DNA from: Mucidula mucida
Taxonomy: Eukaryota > Basidiomycota > Agaricomycetes > Agaricales > Physalacriaceae
Length of the DNA: 64,000 nt
Direction of reading: 5' to 3'
Assembly: GCA_015501055.1 (NCBI GenBank)
Contig: JADNYV010000090.1
Location: 62,001 to 126,000 of the forward strand
Shown here piece by piece: positions 1-10,431 of this stretch; positions within the stretch are counted from its first letter, which is position 1; the number at the start of each line of letters is the position of its first letter. A program made the translations under genes and the position numbers. Under the pieces are notes generated by a model that saw only the letters and a program-made list of their open reading frames with translations, was not told where the DNA came from and searched no databases.

Positions 1-285
1 TGGACAACTTGTGTCGGTAGCACGTCTGTAGAAGAGCGTTGAATGCTCGACTGTACTTTACCAATGTTTATAAAACTGTTAGCGAAGTTTGTTCGGGTGA
101 TATTGGCGAGTGGCCTTCTATCATTGTCGCCTTGTGCTGAAACCTAAGGACAATAAACAAGGGCTCTCGCTCTTCAATGACACTTCAGTCCACAATTTGA
201 AAACCGGCATCGCGCGGCATTGTACAATGGTAAAATAGGAAGACATGCACACGTGATGCGTAACTGCTTTGTTGCTCACCACAAC

Positions 286-1573
286 ATGCCCAAGGCTAAG
301 ACGACCAATGTGGAGTCCCGGACTCGTAGGAATCCTTACAGGACCGCGCGTCCCATTAGAGGGCAGAACACATTGCCCGAAGTTGAGAACCGCAACGCCT
401 TTATGGACACTGTCGCCGTTGGACAAAACAACAAGGGCTTGCCGTCTTTGCCACTGGAACTCCATCTCGAGATCCTGTCCTACCTTTATTGCCAACAGAT
501 CCCCTGCATATCCATTCGGGACAACAGAGCTGCCGAAAGGTTCAAAGTGATCTACGCGTTATTACGCACCTGCAAAGCGCTATATCGCGTGTATAACCCT
601 CAATTTTGGAAGATTGTAGAAGCGCGCGGATGGCGGTGTAACAAAGTCTATCACTGCGACCAAGCTCAGGATCTTTTTGCATATGTTAGGGCTCTCACCG
701 GGCAGGGCCCACATTTCGCAGCACTCGTGCAGTACGTCTATGCTAAAAGGTGATCTACGAACAGAACTAACGAGCCTTTGTTTAGAGTATTCAATGTAGA
801 GCTGATAACGCACTCCTCCAGGACTGTCTATCGAGCACTCGCGCGCTGCCTGCCCCATCTTCCCAACCTTCATACTTTCCAGGTTATGAGCTTCCCGCCA
901 GGAGGTACCGACCAGAAATTGGACATTAGTTGTCTGCAGGATTTTGAAGAAGCGTTCGCTAGGATTGCGCCGCTTTCTGGAGTCCACACTCTGACCTTGC
1001 CGCCAGCGCTCATTGCTCGTCTTGACATGAAACGGATCTTTCCCTCTCTGCACCACATGTGTCTTCATCAACTGGGGATGCCCACCAGGCATAAGATTCC
1101 TCGTGAATTGAAGCTAATCCCTAGAGATCTCGAGGCTTTGACTCTGCCTCGTCACTCTGCCAGGTTTGTGGAATCTGATATTAAGTGTAAGCGACATTTG
1201 GCTTTTTTCGTTCTCAATGACTTACTGAAAAGTTGTAGACGTGGCTGCGCTGTTCCGGGATCTCCGTGTCACGCCTCGACTGTCTTTCGACCGTGATCGT
1301 AAGACCCAGGGCGAATTGAAGAAGGCATTTCAAAGTGTGTTTGACGGGTGGAGGAGGGTGCATACCATCGAAATTGTTAACAACGGTGCGGTGGGGGATT
1401 TGTCTTGTCTCTGGGAGGATGAGAAGTTTATTGAGATGATGACGAAGGGCATACAGCGGAATCTTGCTATGGAGGAAAACAAGGATGTCCGTGCGGGAGG
1501 GATTAAGATTTGGCATTGGGATCAAGCCGAACCGCAGCGAGTTATATCGGTTCGGCGTCGGGAGGATGAATAA
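286..1573 (+). CDS. F-box protein, copy 1 (three exons)
   Basis: Proposed exons are 286-731, 786-1186 and 1239-1573. They join in phase and give 393 residues. Both introns have good ends: GTACGT with a CTAAC branch-like site and TTTAG, then GTAAGC and TTGTAG. Residues about 50-100 hold an F-box-like stretch (LPLELHLEILSYL, then a Cys-Lys-aLy pattern). The rest is leucine-rich and resembles the degenerate LRR half of basidiomycete F-box proteins. F-box proteins usually recruit substrates to SCF ubiquitin ligases; the substrate here is unknown. ATG 286 was chosen because the paralogue at 43.5 kb has an ATG in the same place (HNMP context). Earlier in-frame ATGs are possible. The gene is convergent with the DUF6699-like gene at 2646, and that pairing is repeated at 43.5-46.9 kb. 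Confidence 0.75.
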
Positions 1574-2645
1574 CTGACAATTTTAATGGGTACTCTGTGT
1601 ATTCTATATACCTGATTGTCTCAACGAAGATTTGTTACACACTTGTTGCGTGAGAAAAGCTTCCCTTTACGGGCGACGAGTTATCTTTACGACGCGTCGC
1701 TTCTCTTCTACTTTCCACAATCAACGACGACGACGGTTGTCGCCGTTCCAAGCTACTGCAAGCGCCCGCCCAGTATAGGAGTTTTCGCTGGTCCACTAGG
1801 CGACGATGGCGATGAACACGCGCCTCCCAGTGCCGATAACATGGACATTACGGGATCTTGGACATGGACGAATGCGCCATAGCATGAAGTGCGCCTTCGG
1901 TGCGTCGTCTAGCCTATTCCTTGTTGTGGAGACCGAACAAAGTCGTTTCTGCAGATATTTTCGTATAGCAGTGAGCCGTATGCCACTGGCGTTATCCACC
2001 GCAGCCATTTATAACGCTTGCCAACCATCCACGATGCCAACGTGGGCGCGAAAGAAAGTACCCATATACAGGAAGGCGGTTGACGGATCCCCAGGTCGGA
2101 CGAAATGTTTGTGTGGTTTCCTGCTTCGTGCCCATATTACCGCCTAATCATTCGCCAGCTTTGCAGGATATCTGTCGACTAATCCATAGCCTACAAAATC
2201 AAAGCGGTGCGCCGTTCTCCGTATTTCCCGAGATTATGTATCTGACTGTTTTATGCAGATGTTTTCGCATGGCAAAAATCGGTCGGGATGCAGCGCGCCG
2301 GTTTGGTAGTGGCTTTTACCGATGCCTCTATTCAGCATTCACGAGAGGCCACCTGAAAGTCTTTGGACTACGATCTTGTTTCGCACTGCAAGCCAGCTAT
2401 AGACTGTATGCGATCCACCGTGTCCAATGCTGTATACTGTTCTCCTGGATTCATCGCGCCCCCATTTCGCTAGCGTGCCTGCCATTATGCGCAAGATGGG
2501 AAACTTGAGGTGGCCCGTGGGCGCTCTGCTAGGTTCGTACATGCTGATACATTGTTAAACATCTTTTCTGACATTAGGTCAAGAAATCATTAGGCTTCCT
2601 TCCTCCTTGTTCACGTTTGCACCACTTCCTGTGAGCGCGCAATCG
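1574..2645. other. Convergent intergenic region, old duplicate of 44864-46109
   Basis: I see no convincing gene here. Short open frames exist but have no recognisable content. Patches match the region after F-box copy 2, for example CTTCCCTTTACGGGCG near 1660 against CTTCCTTTACGGGCGG near 44950, and AGGTTCGTACATG near 2530 and 45994. The duplication therefore includes this spacer. Confidence 0.5.
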
Positions 2646-3521
2646 CTATGCCATGACCATAATCCATGTATCGCCGTCGTTGGTTTCCTTCTTCAAGCCC
2701 ATGAACCTGCTTCTTCCTCGCAGGTATACTAGGCGTTTAGCACGGCCTTGCGTCCTTTGCTCCGTGTTGTCAGTTCCCACCCTCAACCTTTTGTTCATTT
2801 CAGAAGCTTCCTCGTCCACCTCCCTCGTTCCCGCTGAGATCATCTCTAGCGGAAAATGCAGACATTCCCAAATCCGGAATATGACATCGCCCACTGTCAC
2901 GTAGCACTGGTCCGCGTCAGGCTGGATTACTACTGCCCACGGGAGTCGATGAATCACCACCGCCAACGATGGCAATGGTGGGCTTGTCGCGAGTTCATAG
3001 AGCGATGACGGCGGCCAAGCTGCTTTGATTATTTCCCACGACTGGGAAAAGTCGACCGAGCGAATGTCGGGAACGCGCTCAAGCAATGGGTGCATGACCG
3101 CCTCCTCTCCACCTTCTATCTGTGATGGAAGGCCACGGTAGAGCCGACGCGCTCGACCATTTGGCATGTTTGGTGTCACCGCCTCAGGTGTTGGACGCGG
3201 AGATGGTAATTGGATGCCTGGCACGAGAGTATCTGTCGCGATGTGCAGCTGCCCTTCGCCCTGTGATGGTGTGGTATTATCTGTGTATGGCATTATCGCG
3301 TCTCCCGCGCCCAGCATTCTGCTTGACAGAGGGTACGACGTTCGCGGCGACGGGGCGTCCATGAACACGCTTTGCGTTTGGGCCTGGATGGCTTCTGGCA
3401 TGCTTGATTCACGCAGCTCGAGTGCCTTCAATTTTAACGCAGTTCTGATTTCGCTAGACCTCAATGCATCAGCCAACCGGGCGATCTTCAGAACGCTCGC
3501 GTCGTGGAAGTAATTCGATGC
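2646..3521 (-). CDS. DUF6699-like protein (main exon)
   Basis: The minus frame is open from 3521 to the stop at 2646, about 291 residues. It has a charged N-terminal stretch (DASVLKIARLADALR), a low-complexity Ser/Pro middle, and a conserved C-terminal block. That block holds HPLLERVPDIRSVDFS, then LPWAVVIQPDADQCYVTVGDVIFRI, and ends in RLVYLRGRSRFMGL. The order resembles the fungal DUF6699 domain, whose function is unknown. No ATG starts this exon. The likely acceptor is the TTTGTAG just before 3521, so a 5' exon lies further upstream and is not resolved. A decayed paralogue is at 46110-46907. Family assignment is from memory of the pattern. Confidence 0.6.
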   Translation of the reverse strand, partial: ASNYFHDASVLKIARLADALRSSEIRTALKLKALELRESSMPEAIQAQTQSVFMDAPSPRTSYPLSSRMLGAGDAIMPYTDNTTPSQGEGQLHIATDTLVPGIQLPSPRPTPEAVTPNMPNGRARRLYRGLPSQIEGGEEAVMHPLLERVPDIRSVDFSQSWEIIKAAWPPSSLYELATSPPLPSLAVVIHRLPWAVVIQPDADQCYVTVGDVIFRIWECLHFPLEMISAGTREVDEEASEMNKRLRVGTDNTEQRTQGRAKRLVYLRGRSRFMGLKKETNDGDTWIMVMA

Positions 3522-4013
3522 CTACAAATGCCTCATTGCAAAAATGCAATACACTCCTTTCTGGGGAATAGCTGATGACTGGAGATTGGTAAGTACATAT
3601 GTACGCCACACTTCTTGGATTAGTTCTCACCTTCGCCTAGATTTCACTCCTTCACTGAGCTTCGTGACAAAGTGAGAGCCGTTGATGATGCACTCTTTCG
3701 TCTGGCGCAGTCTTTTCACTGGCGGCACAATGCTTACAGGGACGAGAATATCGGACACTCACATGAGCCGCTAGATTTCAATATCACTTGCAGCCTCCTC
3801 TGGACTTCCACATCACAGATCTGTCTGACAATGTGGCCATGATCCTCGTCCTATCGCTTACGCATTGCCTAATGTGGACGTGCCACCACCATTGTTCAAT
3901 GTTAAGTCACGTTACATTGGGACGCGTTCCAAAAGAGGTGGCCTGTCGATCACTCTTCACACTCTACCGCCATCTATTGCCACTCGTCTCCTCTTCAATT
4001 CTCAAACTCTATA
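3522..4013. other. Divergent intergenic region, possible unresolved exons
   Basis: This should hold the 5' exon of the minus-strand DUF6699-like gene and the promoter of the MYND gene. A plus-strand stretch (about 3660-3770) is open with a helical, coding-like composition, and a GTAAGT lies at 3589. I could not join these into a frame without a stop, so no gene is called. Confidence 0.35.
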
Positions 4014-5504
4014 ATGTCTGATACATTTCAAGTAAGCACTGCCCATGACTCGCTTGTGAGTTGCGCTAATTACTTGACAGCTTACCGGGTCAATTTCTGT
4101 GAAATTGAATAACCCCAGCCAGGCTGCGCGTTTGCTAGTTAGAGTGTTTATTACACCTAACCACTCCCTCGATGATTTGATGTCAACTTTCCTCGACGTC
4201 CTTTCCGAGCTCACGACCCCGTTCTACGTGACCGACGACTATGACCCACGCCCAGCATTCCTCGCCGCCGCGGTCATGCAGCAATTCTACACCCCCATGT
4301 CACCCCGACCGAGCTACCAGCCACTCCTTATCCAACATATGGATGTAGTCGTCGCCGCTGTTGTTCCCATCATGTTCCACACCCTCGAATTCTCATTCAC
4401 CGATCCGCAACGACAAGGCTACCATCCAGAAGACGTTGTCGTGCTTTCCACCTTGGCCGCATTACTCCAGCACGAGACTGGGATCGCTGAGTTTGCCGAT
4501 ATTGGGCCGGCGATGCTCACGCTCAAAATCAAGACGATCATCTGGATGTGGCTTGAAGTCTCTGGATCTACGGTCGCCAATGTCCTTGACATCGACATGG
4601 TCAAGATCATCCAGGCGTTGACTGACTACGCACCCACGCGAGGCGCATTGGAGGAGGCCGTCGCCTCGATACCTCGTTCTCTCTTTCGTACGGGGTTGAA
4701 TCACCTCAATGCCGCCGTCAGCGAGTTAGAAAACCCAACCTTCACATTCCTCCCCAACAGATTACTCGCCAATATGCGCGGAATCGGGGCAATCTGCATG
4801 GTCCGCCCCAAGCTTCGCAACTACCTCTTCGGACACGGGCTCATCACCGCGCTCTGTTCTCTTCTCGCTTATGCGATTATCGATGAACCGAGCAGGGTTC
4901 CACCGGAGGAGTGGCCAGTCGAGAAGTATGGCGCATACCACTTTGTCCTCGCCATATCTGAGGAACTTCGTCTTCTTTTGAAAGATGAGGTTGACAAGCC
5001 CCATGCGCTGCTCGAAGCGCTTAACGGACGTCTATTCTACAGTATTCGCTGCGCTCTGCACCACTTTGGTCGCTCGCTACTTACTCCGTGTGGCAGGATG
5101 CCGTTTTTACTTGGATACATCTGGCATTGGTCGATGAAGAGCAGACGCGTTGCGCATAAGGTGCTGATGGAGTTGAACGATATGAGGAGTTTCGTTGGAA
5201 GTTGGAATGAACTCCCACAGATGCCATCTGGGAATTTGCTTACTGTGGGGTGGCATGTCTTTGTCACGCATTTCGACCGAAGCGTGCAGGCTTCGCCGGA
5301 GTCGGGGCGGTTGCGCACTATGTGTATGAATCCTACGGTGAGATTCTTTTTCGCGCGCTGACTTTGTGGTTTGTTGATTGCGGTTTACAGTGCTCTTCGG
5401 CTGGGACGAAACGATGCGAGACCTGTAAGATTCTGGTTGTTTGTTCGGAGACGTGTTTCAGAGCGTTGTATGACGCTGGGGAGCATACTTGCCGACGGGT
5501 GTGA
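4014..5504 (+). CDS. MYND-type zinc-finger protein (three exons)
   Basis: Exons 4014-4031, 4081-5337 and 5391-5504 join in phase to give 462 residues. The first exon codes only MSDTFQ; its donor is GTAAGC and the acceptor is TTGACAG. Residues about 7-410 are a helical region typical of the N-terminal part of agaricomycete MYND proteins, with no named domain that I recognise. The C-terminus forms a Cys/His cluster: C-x4-C-x7-C-x2-C-x5-C-x3-C-x8-H-x-C. This fits a slightly irregular MYND finger, a zinc-binding protein-interaction module. The second intron cuts between the first and second cysteine, so the finger exists only in spliced mRNA. The protein ends four residues after the last ligand, TCRRV. 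Confidence 0.75.
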
Positions 5505-5835
5505 TTTTGATTTACAATCGTATATGTCTCTTTTACTATGTATCCCTACTTCTTTCGCTATTCGATCTATGTAGTATGCAGTTCATGTATCCGTGTTCAC
5601 CCCTTTCAATGGAATATAGTCAATGTTTAACCCAGCATAGCAATCCCATTGAACAGGAGGATTTCGCAGTCGCGAAGACAAAGCTGCATTTCAATGTGTA
5701 CATTGCCACTATGTCGAAGCAATGAGATCACTTCGGCGAGCTATATGTGCGTCGACCACCCCTTCTGGTTTGCACAGTGAAAGGCTAGTGCCGCGAACCT
5801 GTAATGACGCACGCCTAATATGGTAACTTGTCGAT
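5505..5835. other. Intergenic spacer
   Basis: Nothing recognisable lies between the MYND gene and the target duplication of the large transposon. Its right part is ordinary flanking DNA into which the transposon inserted. Confidence 0.5.
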
Positions 5836-5841
5836 CAACAA

Positions 5842-5865
5842 TATGGCCGTTATACTGTAACAAAA
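5842..5865 (+). repeat. Left terminal inverted repeat
   Basis: Begins TATGGCCGTTATACTGTAA and pairs with the reverse complement of 22310-22333 over 24 bases, with mismatches at positions 9 and 20. The 6-bp target duplication CAACAA sits immediately to the left (5836-5841). Confidence 0.88.
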
Positions 5866-6054
5866 GATTTGTAGACACACCCCCAGTTTTGTGTAATTTA
5901 GACGCAGCTGCTTGTTGAATGTAGAAATTGACACTGGTTGAATTTACTTCTTCGTGCGTAACTGCAACAGTCACAGGTATGAAATGGGCAACAGCCGCAG
6001 ACACACGTCGCCTACTAAGTCCCAGAATGCACTCAGGTAGAAGTTGCATTATTC

Positions 6055-6215
6055 AAACTGACACAGGTGACCATTCTGTTATGTGTTTTCCACACAGGTG
6101 TCAGTCAATGCACTGAGATGTTTCCACACAGGTACATGTGTTCGACACAAGTGTCAATTCGCTTACATGTTTCGACACAGGTGTCAAGTTGCTTACAGGT
6201 TTTCGACACAGGTAC
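6055..6215 (+). repeat. Left subterminal array of GACACAGGT-type motifs
   Basis: About six spaced copies of a motif near GACACAGGTGTC or CACACAGGTAC occur within 160 bases, often preceded by TTTC. The same motif in reverse complement fills the right subterminal region. Such mirrored arrays are often transposase binding sites in DNA transposons; that role is inferred. Confidence 0.7.
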
Positions 6216-6217
6216 CA

Positions 6218-6560
6218 TTATAACTGTGGCCACGCCACCTCTACAAGCATAGTCAGGTGACCACGGAGGCCTTCTGAGCCTCCTTGACTCCCACAAACAG
6301 CACCAGAACCTGGCCCCAGGGTATAAGAGTACAGAACAAGTTGAATCAGCCCGATCCGCCCGGTAGCACAGGAATGGTACTTCATATACTGTGGCCATGC
6401 CACCTCTACAAGCATAGTCAGGTGACCACGGAGGCCTCCTGAGCCTCCTTGACTCCCACAAACAGCACCAGAACCTGGCCTCAAGGTATAAGAGTACAGA
6501 AGAAGTTGAATCAGCCCAATCCGCACGGTAGCACAGGAATGGTACTTCATATACTGTGGC
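6218..6560 (+). promoter_or_regulatory. Tandem promoter-like cassette before the transposase gene
   Basis: Two direct copies of a unit of about 173 bases (starting near 6226 and 6399), with the start of a third at 6551. Each unit has GGTATAAGAGTACAG, a TATA-like element, and ends close to GGTACTTCATATACTGTGGC. The transposase start codon is about 90 bases further on. One inverted copy of the unit is found at 19383-19510. A promoter role is inferred from position and the TATA-like core. Confidence 0.55.
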
Positions 6561-6646
6561 ATGGCCACATGCCTGCGCACATTGCATGTCTTTCTTCTGG
6601 GATTAACATAAATCATCCATTTCATTCTTCTCCTCTAGCATTACAT

Positions 6647-8335
6647 ATGGAAGCAATTTCAAATAGTGTTAATCACTTGCTCTCTACCATCATGTCCACT
6701 GGAGCGGATGCCCCATCTATTCATGCCTTTCTTATGGAGTGTCATTGCATCTCTACTCGAGCACGCTTCATTATTGACACCATTCCCAATGCTGATCTGG
6801 ATGCTGCTGAACGGGCTGTAACTCAGCTCGACACCATCCGCTACCTCCTATACCAACTGCATGACCAGATCGCAGATGCTGAGCAGCTCTCCCAGTATGT
6901 TGATGAACGTCTTGGTCCTTTAGAGAACTTCCTTTCCAATCCTCCTCCCCATCCCTCTGATTCCGTGCCTCATGTGTATCAGCCAACTAAAGGACGACCA
7001 AAATATGTTCTTGACTTGCAGAGGGCTTTGCTCCTTCATGATTTGGGAGGCTCATGGGAAGATGTAGGGACAGCTATGGGTGTTAGCCGCATGACAATAT
7101 ACCGCCATTTATCGGAAGCTGGGCTCTCCTCCGCGTGCAAGGAATTTACAGTTATTACTGATGCCGATCTCAATGAATATGTGGCACGGTTCTCTCTCAA
7201 CCATCCATTTAGCGGTGCCGAAACCATACAGGGCCTTCTAGAGACAAGTCAGATTCACCTTCCTCAACGCCACATCCAGCTGAGTCTGTGTCGTGTTGAT
7301 GTAATTGGCGTCATGACCCGGTAAGTCAGGAAGGAAGAAATATCTAACATCAATACTGACGGTGTTATCAGTTGGGGCGCACTGATGCGAAGAGCAGTCT
7401 ACAAAGTCCAAGGAGCTAATGCTCTTTGGCACCATGATGGCAATGAGAAGCTGCGCCCTTGGGGATTCTATGTTCATGGCTGTATTGATGGTCATTTGCG
7501 CCTCCTTATATATATGGAGTGCTCCAGTAACAAGCGGGCTCACACTGTGCGTACACTGTTTCTCAGAGCAGTCTCAATCTTTGGATGGCCAAGTCGTGTT
7601 CATGGAGACTACGGAAGTGAGAATAATGGTGTAGAGGAAGAAATGAACGATCACTGGAGTATCACACATCATGCATACATGCGAGGAAAGTATGTATATC
7701 ATTTCGCTTTCTTTAGAATGCTAACAAATTCTTCTAGATCAGTAAATAATGTACACATGGAAAGAACTTGGCGTGACATTCGGAAAGACTGCCTTAAAAT
7801 CTTTTGCCAAATCTTCTTCTACCTCGAACGTGCGGGAGTTCTAGATATGGAGAATCCAATTCATTGTCTCTGTCTCTTCCTCACCTTTCAATCGCGCATT
7901 CAGGCCTCTTTACAGCAAGCCAAAGATGCCTGGAACCCCCACAAGTTCCGCACAGAGCGCAACCGTACACCGGTACTGCTCTACGAGCTAAGTCGGGAAC
8001 AGGCTATTAATCAAGGATACTGGACTGGCAATATGGGTGATCCAATCAAAGTGGTTGAAGGAAACAACTCGTATGGAATTGATCCTAGTGCACCACTTCC
8101 TTCTGCAAACAAGATGAACTCTGCAGATGATCATCCATCTATGCCACCACGGGAAAGCGGCAATAATTGGGATTCAAATTGCCAAAAGGCAGGTGGCATA
8201 CTACTTAACAAGGATGAGGAGCTCGAGTATGGCAGACAGCTTATGCAGGACTATGACTTCAAGCGGGATGATGGGAACTGGGGCATCAAAGTTTACTGTG
8301 AAGCAGTACAAACTATGACTAGTTGTCTAGAGTAG
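6647..8335 (+). CDS. DDE integrase-core transposase with HTH domain
   Basis: Exons 6647-7320, 7372-7689 and 7738-8335 join in phase to 529 residues. Residues about 116-162 form a helix-turn-helix (GRPKYVLDLQRALLLHD, then MGVSRMTIYRHL). The catalytic core follows. Asp247 lies in HHDGNEK, Asp304 in GDYGSEN and Glu339 in MERTWRD, giving D-34-E spacing. That spacing holds only if the 48-base second intron is removed. The intron is a multiple of three and has no stop, but it has GTATGT, a GCTAAC branch site and CTTCTAG. This is the integrase-core family common in agaricomycete genomes. It probably cuts and pastes the element bounded by the 5842/22333 termini. ATG 6647 follows the promoter-like repeats. 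No stops or frameshifts are seen. Confidence 0.85.
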
Positions 8336-8901
8336 GCCTAGCAGTTGCCTTCATGATAATACCACCATGTGGAGTAAGCAAAAACAGAGAAATATACTTG
8401 GTAATCTCTGTCGTGATTTCAAACCACTGACTCGCAGATCCGGTCTCAGGCACCTTGTCGGGATGATATGTCTAACACTCATCAGGATAAGTTGGTAGAA
8501 GTAGCATAGCATAGTACCTTCATGAGTGTGATTCACTGTGATTTGATGCTCAGGTTCTGCATAGATGAAAGCACCAGGCGCTTTGATTCATCTGGGTGCG
8601 GAAACCAGGAGACAATACAATCCCTTGTGGCATTCCATCCTGGACGATTAATGAACCAGTAAGCAATTGTTTGAAGGTGCTCCACATTTGTGGTTGGCTT
8701 TCTGAAGGGATTGTGAACTGGTTCACCTATGAATGTCAAGCTTCTAGAGCTAGAATTTGGTACTGATTGGCTCAAGCAGGCTGTCTTTTTCTTTGGTCGC
8801 GGTCTAGACTTTTCTTCCTTGGCTAGAGAACTTGAACGTCAGGCTAGATGCGCCTCAAAATTATACAGACTGGCCTTTACATCGCTGAGCCTTACTCTGT
8901 G

Positions 8902-9434
8902 TGATATGATTTGCCACATTTTCACATTTTCAATCTTATCATATCTTATTGGGGGGCTTGTCTTATCAACCAACGGACTGTTTCATCATCTGTTTCGTCA
9001 CCAATCATACTCCTTTTCATTACCGAAGCCGTACTCATGTCGGACACACACCCAACACATGGATGACATCATACATGCCAATACCTCATGGACTCCCTAT
9101 TATATACACACCACCAACACTCATAGCATACATGGTTGTTTCAGTATTATTACTTACATGCAGTTACCACTCATATTTAATGGTTTCATGGACTAGTAGC
9201 ATACAACACTGGGTCAAGGACATGGAGCATTCCTAGTGGAAACGCGTATGGACAAGGAGTCCCAAACACAGACTTACTAGTATATAAGCAGTAGCATAGT
9301 TATCATTGTACTTTAGTTCCAATCTCGTTTATACACCTGGCCTAGCCTAGTTCACAAACACAAACACTTTCTTTTCCTATGTCTCTCTGTGGAACTGGTT
9401 CAGTCTTGTGGCTGGCTATAGTCAGTTGCTAACA
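8902..9434 (+). repeat. 5' LTR of Ty3/Gypsy copy 1
   Basis: Starts TGATATGATTTGCC and ends GTTGCTAACA, with TATA-like AGTATATAAGCAG near 9279. After the first 70 bases it is essentially identical to the 5' LTR at 24138 but clearly different from its own 3' LTR. Confidence 0.9.
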
Positions 9435-9679
9435 GAAGATCAGAACTACCCTCAACCACCTACCACACATCCCTGATTGTTGATCAGCACTTTGCCGTTT
9501 GATCATTGCACATTCCCCTATTCCTTTTCCCTATTTACAGATCGACTGAATCCTACTCCCAGCGCACATCCGCATACATGTGTATTGGTCCCAGTAGTGC
9601 CGGCTAACAGTTAGAGATACCTGCCTCGGGTGCTGGAAGTAGCCGCTCTCACGAGAACAAACTTTTGGCAGTTGCAACC

Positions 9680-10411
9680 TCACATCTGACTCCGAAAGGA
9701 TCGATGTTGTTCTCTCCTACATCCAAGGAGATCATGTAGATGCATGGGTCCAGAACTACTTGGACCAGAACTTCGACGAGGAAGAAGAGGAATGGACAGT
9801 CTCTTGGACGGAGTTCAAGGAACATTTGAAGGAGCAATTTGTGGATTCCAACCTCGCGCGAGACGTGCAAGACCAGATCAAGTGGTTGCGCCAGGGGTAA
9901 GACAGAGGTTCTGCTCACTCAGGCAGAATATTTGAAGGATGACGCATTTGTTGTGTGACTTCTTGAGACCAACGTCAACGAGAAGATCATTGATCAGATC
10001 TATGGCAGCCGAGACGGGTTGCCAGAGAAGTAAAAGGATTGGAAGGCACAGATCATTCAGATTGATCAGCTGTGGAGAAGGCGGACGGCGAGCAAGAGGT
10101 CCGGCATGCAGTCCCGGCCCCAAGCTCCGCAGGCGGCTATATCAAGAGCCAATCCTACAAACCCACTTCCGACGCCGATCACACAACGAGATGCCACCGG
10201 CGTTACCTATGGAGGAGCCGGCAGGCCAATGGACATCAACAATGCACGTCAAAGGGGACTTTGCTTCAGCTGTGGCAAACACGGCCATGTCAGCAGGTTC
10301 TGTCCTAAGAAGGGTCGACCCCAGACGATTTGGGGTCTATGGACCGAAATGAACAATGAGGAGAAGAGGAAGTTGGCCGAAGAGTTGGGTTTTGCGAAGC
10401 TCCCGCAGTAG
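9680..10411 (+). pseudogene. gag remnant, copy 1
   Basis: A coding-like frame at about 9680-9900 (SYIQGDHVDAWVQNYLDQNF) stops at 9898-9900. A second frame (10106-10411) carries the zinc knuckle CFSCGKHGHVSRFC (C-x2-C-x4-H-x4-C), typical of Gag nucleocapsid. Compared with the inverted copy at 37 kb, about 550 bases of the 5' gag region are deleted between GGCAGTTGCA and ACCTCACATC near 9675. The same deletion is in copy 2. Confidence 0.8.
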
Positions 10412-10431
10412 ACGCAGTCCTGCCGGAGCAG

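Noticed and set aside
3556..3830. A plus-strand exon pair (MQYTPFWGIADDW and a following helical stretch) before the MYND gene
   Set aside because: Tested splice joins put a stop at or soon after the junction, or need a weak acceptor; not enough to call a gene.
6055..6215. Spaced short repeats that could look like a CRISPR array
   Set aside because: Repeat copies are only about 9-12 bases, imperfect and unevenly spaced, the genome is eukaryotic, and the mirrored array at the other end explains them as transposon subterminal repeats.
6105..6625. Minus-strand frames of 135-160 codons with an internal protein repeat
   Set aside because: They are translations of the tandem ~173-base cassette; the repetition is at DNA level and no domain is present.
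9435..9470. A tRNA primer-binding site after the 5' LTR of copy 1
   Set aside because: The bases after the LTR (GAAGATCAGAACTACC) have only weak similarity to a tRNA 3' end; I could not name a primer tRNA with confidence.
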